In this document: positions 63,666-64,000 of the stretch, in pieces
Position numbering within the stretch: position 1 is the stretch's first letter
Layout of the letters: every line of letters starts with the position of its first letter
Origin: Flavobacteriaceae bacterium
Lineage (GTDB): Bacteria > Bacteroidota > Bacteroidia > Flavobacteriales > Flavobacteriaceae
Direction: 5' to 3'
Assembly: GCA_018646605.1 (NCBI GenBank)
Contig: JABGUL010000027.1
Location: 1 to 64,000, forward strand
Length of the DNA stretch: 64,000 bases
Notes under the pieces: model-generated
The model's database searches: none
What the model was told of the DNA's origin: nothing
Seen by the model: only the letters and a program-made list of their open reading frames with translations
Made by a program: the position numbers and the translations under genes

Positions 63666-64000
63666 TTATTCAAGTAAATCTGGGCGTAATTTTTGAGTTC
63701 TTTCCAGTGCTTTTTGGTCTCTCCACTCTTCAACCTTTGGTGTATTCCCTGAGGTTAATATTTCGGGTACTTCCCACTCTTTATATTTGGCAGGACGCGT
63801 ATAAATTGGGGGTGCTAATAGGTTGTCTTGGAAACTATCGGTCAATGCAGAAGATTCGTCTCCAAGCACACCAGGCACAAGTCGGATGACACTGTCACAA
63901 AAAATAGCTGCGGCTAACTCTCCACCAGAGAGTACAAAGTCACCAATAGAAATTTCATGGGTAATTAGGTGATCCCTAACACGTTGATCTACTCCTTTGT
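63666..64000 (-). CDS. trmD: tRNA (guanine-N1)-methyltransferase, 3' part
   Basis: The C-terminal part of TrmD, which makes m1G37 in tRNAs and prevents frameshifting. The gene is cut by the window edge at 64000; the visible part reads [19 protein letters not shown], then [20 protein letters not shown], which contains the knot that binds SAM, and ends in the helical domain with [19 protein letters not shown]. It is followed one base after its stop by the lipoprotein start codon, so the two are probably coupled. Confidence 0.95.
   Translation of the reverse strand, partial: KGVDQRVRDHLITHEISIGDFVLSGGELAAAIFCDSVIRLVPGVLGDESSALTDSFQDNLLAPPIYTRPAKYKEWEVPEILTSGNTPKVEEWRDQKALERTQKLRPDLLE

Noticed and set aside
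1-64000. CRISPR array, insertion sequence, prophage or rRNA operon
   Set aside because: No regularly spaced repeats, transposase, integrase, phage structural gene or rRNA sequence was found on either strand.

Overview
The window is AT-rich chromosomal DNA from a member of the Bacteroidota, almost certainly a flavobacterium (family Flavobacteriaceae). The support is consistent: promoters have the Bacteroidota TAnnTTTG -7 box (glnN, prfA, thrS, rplS, icd, grpE); glutamine synthetases of types II and III stand side by side; PurM has the long form typical of the phylum; there is an SusC/TonB-type outer-membrane receptor; DnaJ is the flavobacterial two-motif form; and the menaquinone, leucine and thrS-infC-rpmI-rplT clusters have the expected order. 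No phage, insertion sequence, CRISPR array or rRNA operon is visible. Most of the window is core housekeeping sequence.

Layout. 1-1490: a secreted protein of a duplicated ferredoxin-like type, flanked by two copies of a degenerate repeat, then an unusual tRNA-Arg(ACG). 1.5-9.8 kb: a CaCA antiporter, divergent GSII and GSIII, then purM, prfA-pyrF-hydrolase. 10-14.3 kb: a secreted amidohydrolase and an ammonium operon (porin, PII protein, Amt). 14.5-17.4 kb: crcB with a small partner, a MazG-like pyrophosphohydrolase, ilvE and mnmD. 17.4-25.8 kb: an SDR epimerase, grpE-dnaJ, MscS, an NtrC-like regulator without a DNA-binding domain, an M28 peptidase, a MATE pump and PAP2. 25.7-33.6 kb: galM-like, msrA, an ABM monooxygenase and a five-gene leucine operon. 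33.7-38.9 kb: a solenoid-like conserved protein, an RluA-type pseudouridine synthase, panB and dnaK. 39-47.1 kb: the menaquinone operon (menI-like, menF, D, B, A, C, a CPBP protease, menE). 47-56.7 kb: a carboxylase beta subunit, a small membrane protein with ettA, an MFS transporter, GNAT, fumC and a TonB-dependent receptor. 56.7-64 kb: arsC-like, rplT-rpmI-infC-thrS (read on the minus strand), murQ, icd, rplS, a lipoprotein and the 3' part of trmD.

The most interesting signals are regulatory. (1) A G/C-armed palindrome, CCCCCTATAAMTTWGGGGG, lies between the two divergent glutamine synthetase genes and again upstream of the porin-glnK-amt operon, 17 of 19 bases identical and in the same orientation to the downstream gene, with a shorter third copy next to the second. 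It is a candidate operator for an ammonium-assimilation regulon. (2) grpE-dnaJ and dnaK, 18 kb apart, share one promoter layout: TGWCA-N3-TGWCA-N11/12-TGGCA-N6-TTG. (3) infC has no AUG, GUG or UUG at its conserved N-terminus; the only place to start is an AUA codon. (4) The tRNA-Arg carries A19 and U56 in place of the nearly universal G19-C56 tertiary pair, a compensatory double change. No wholly new multi-gene system was seen; the candidate nitrogen operator is the nearest to one.
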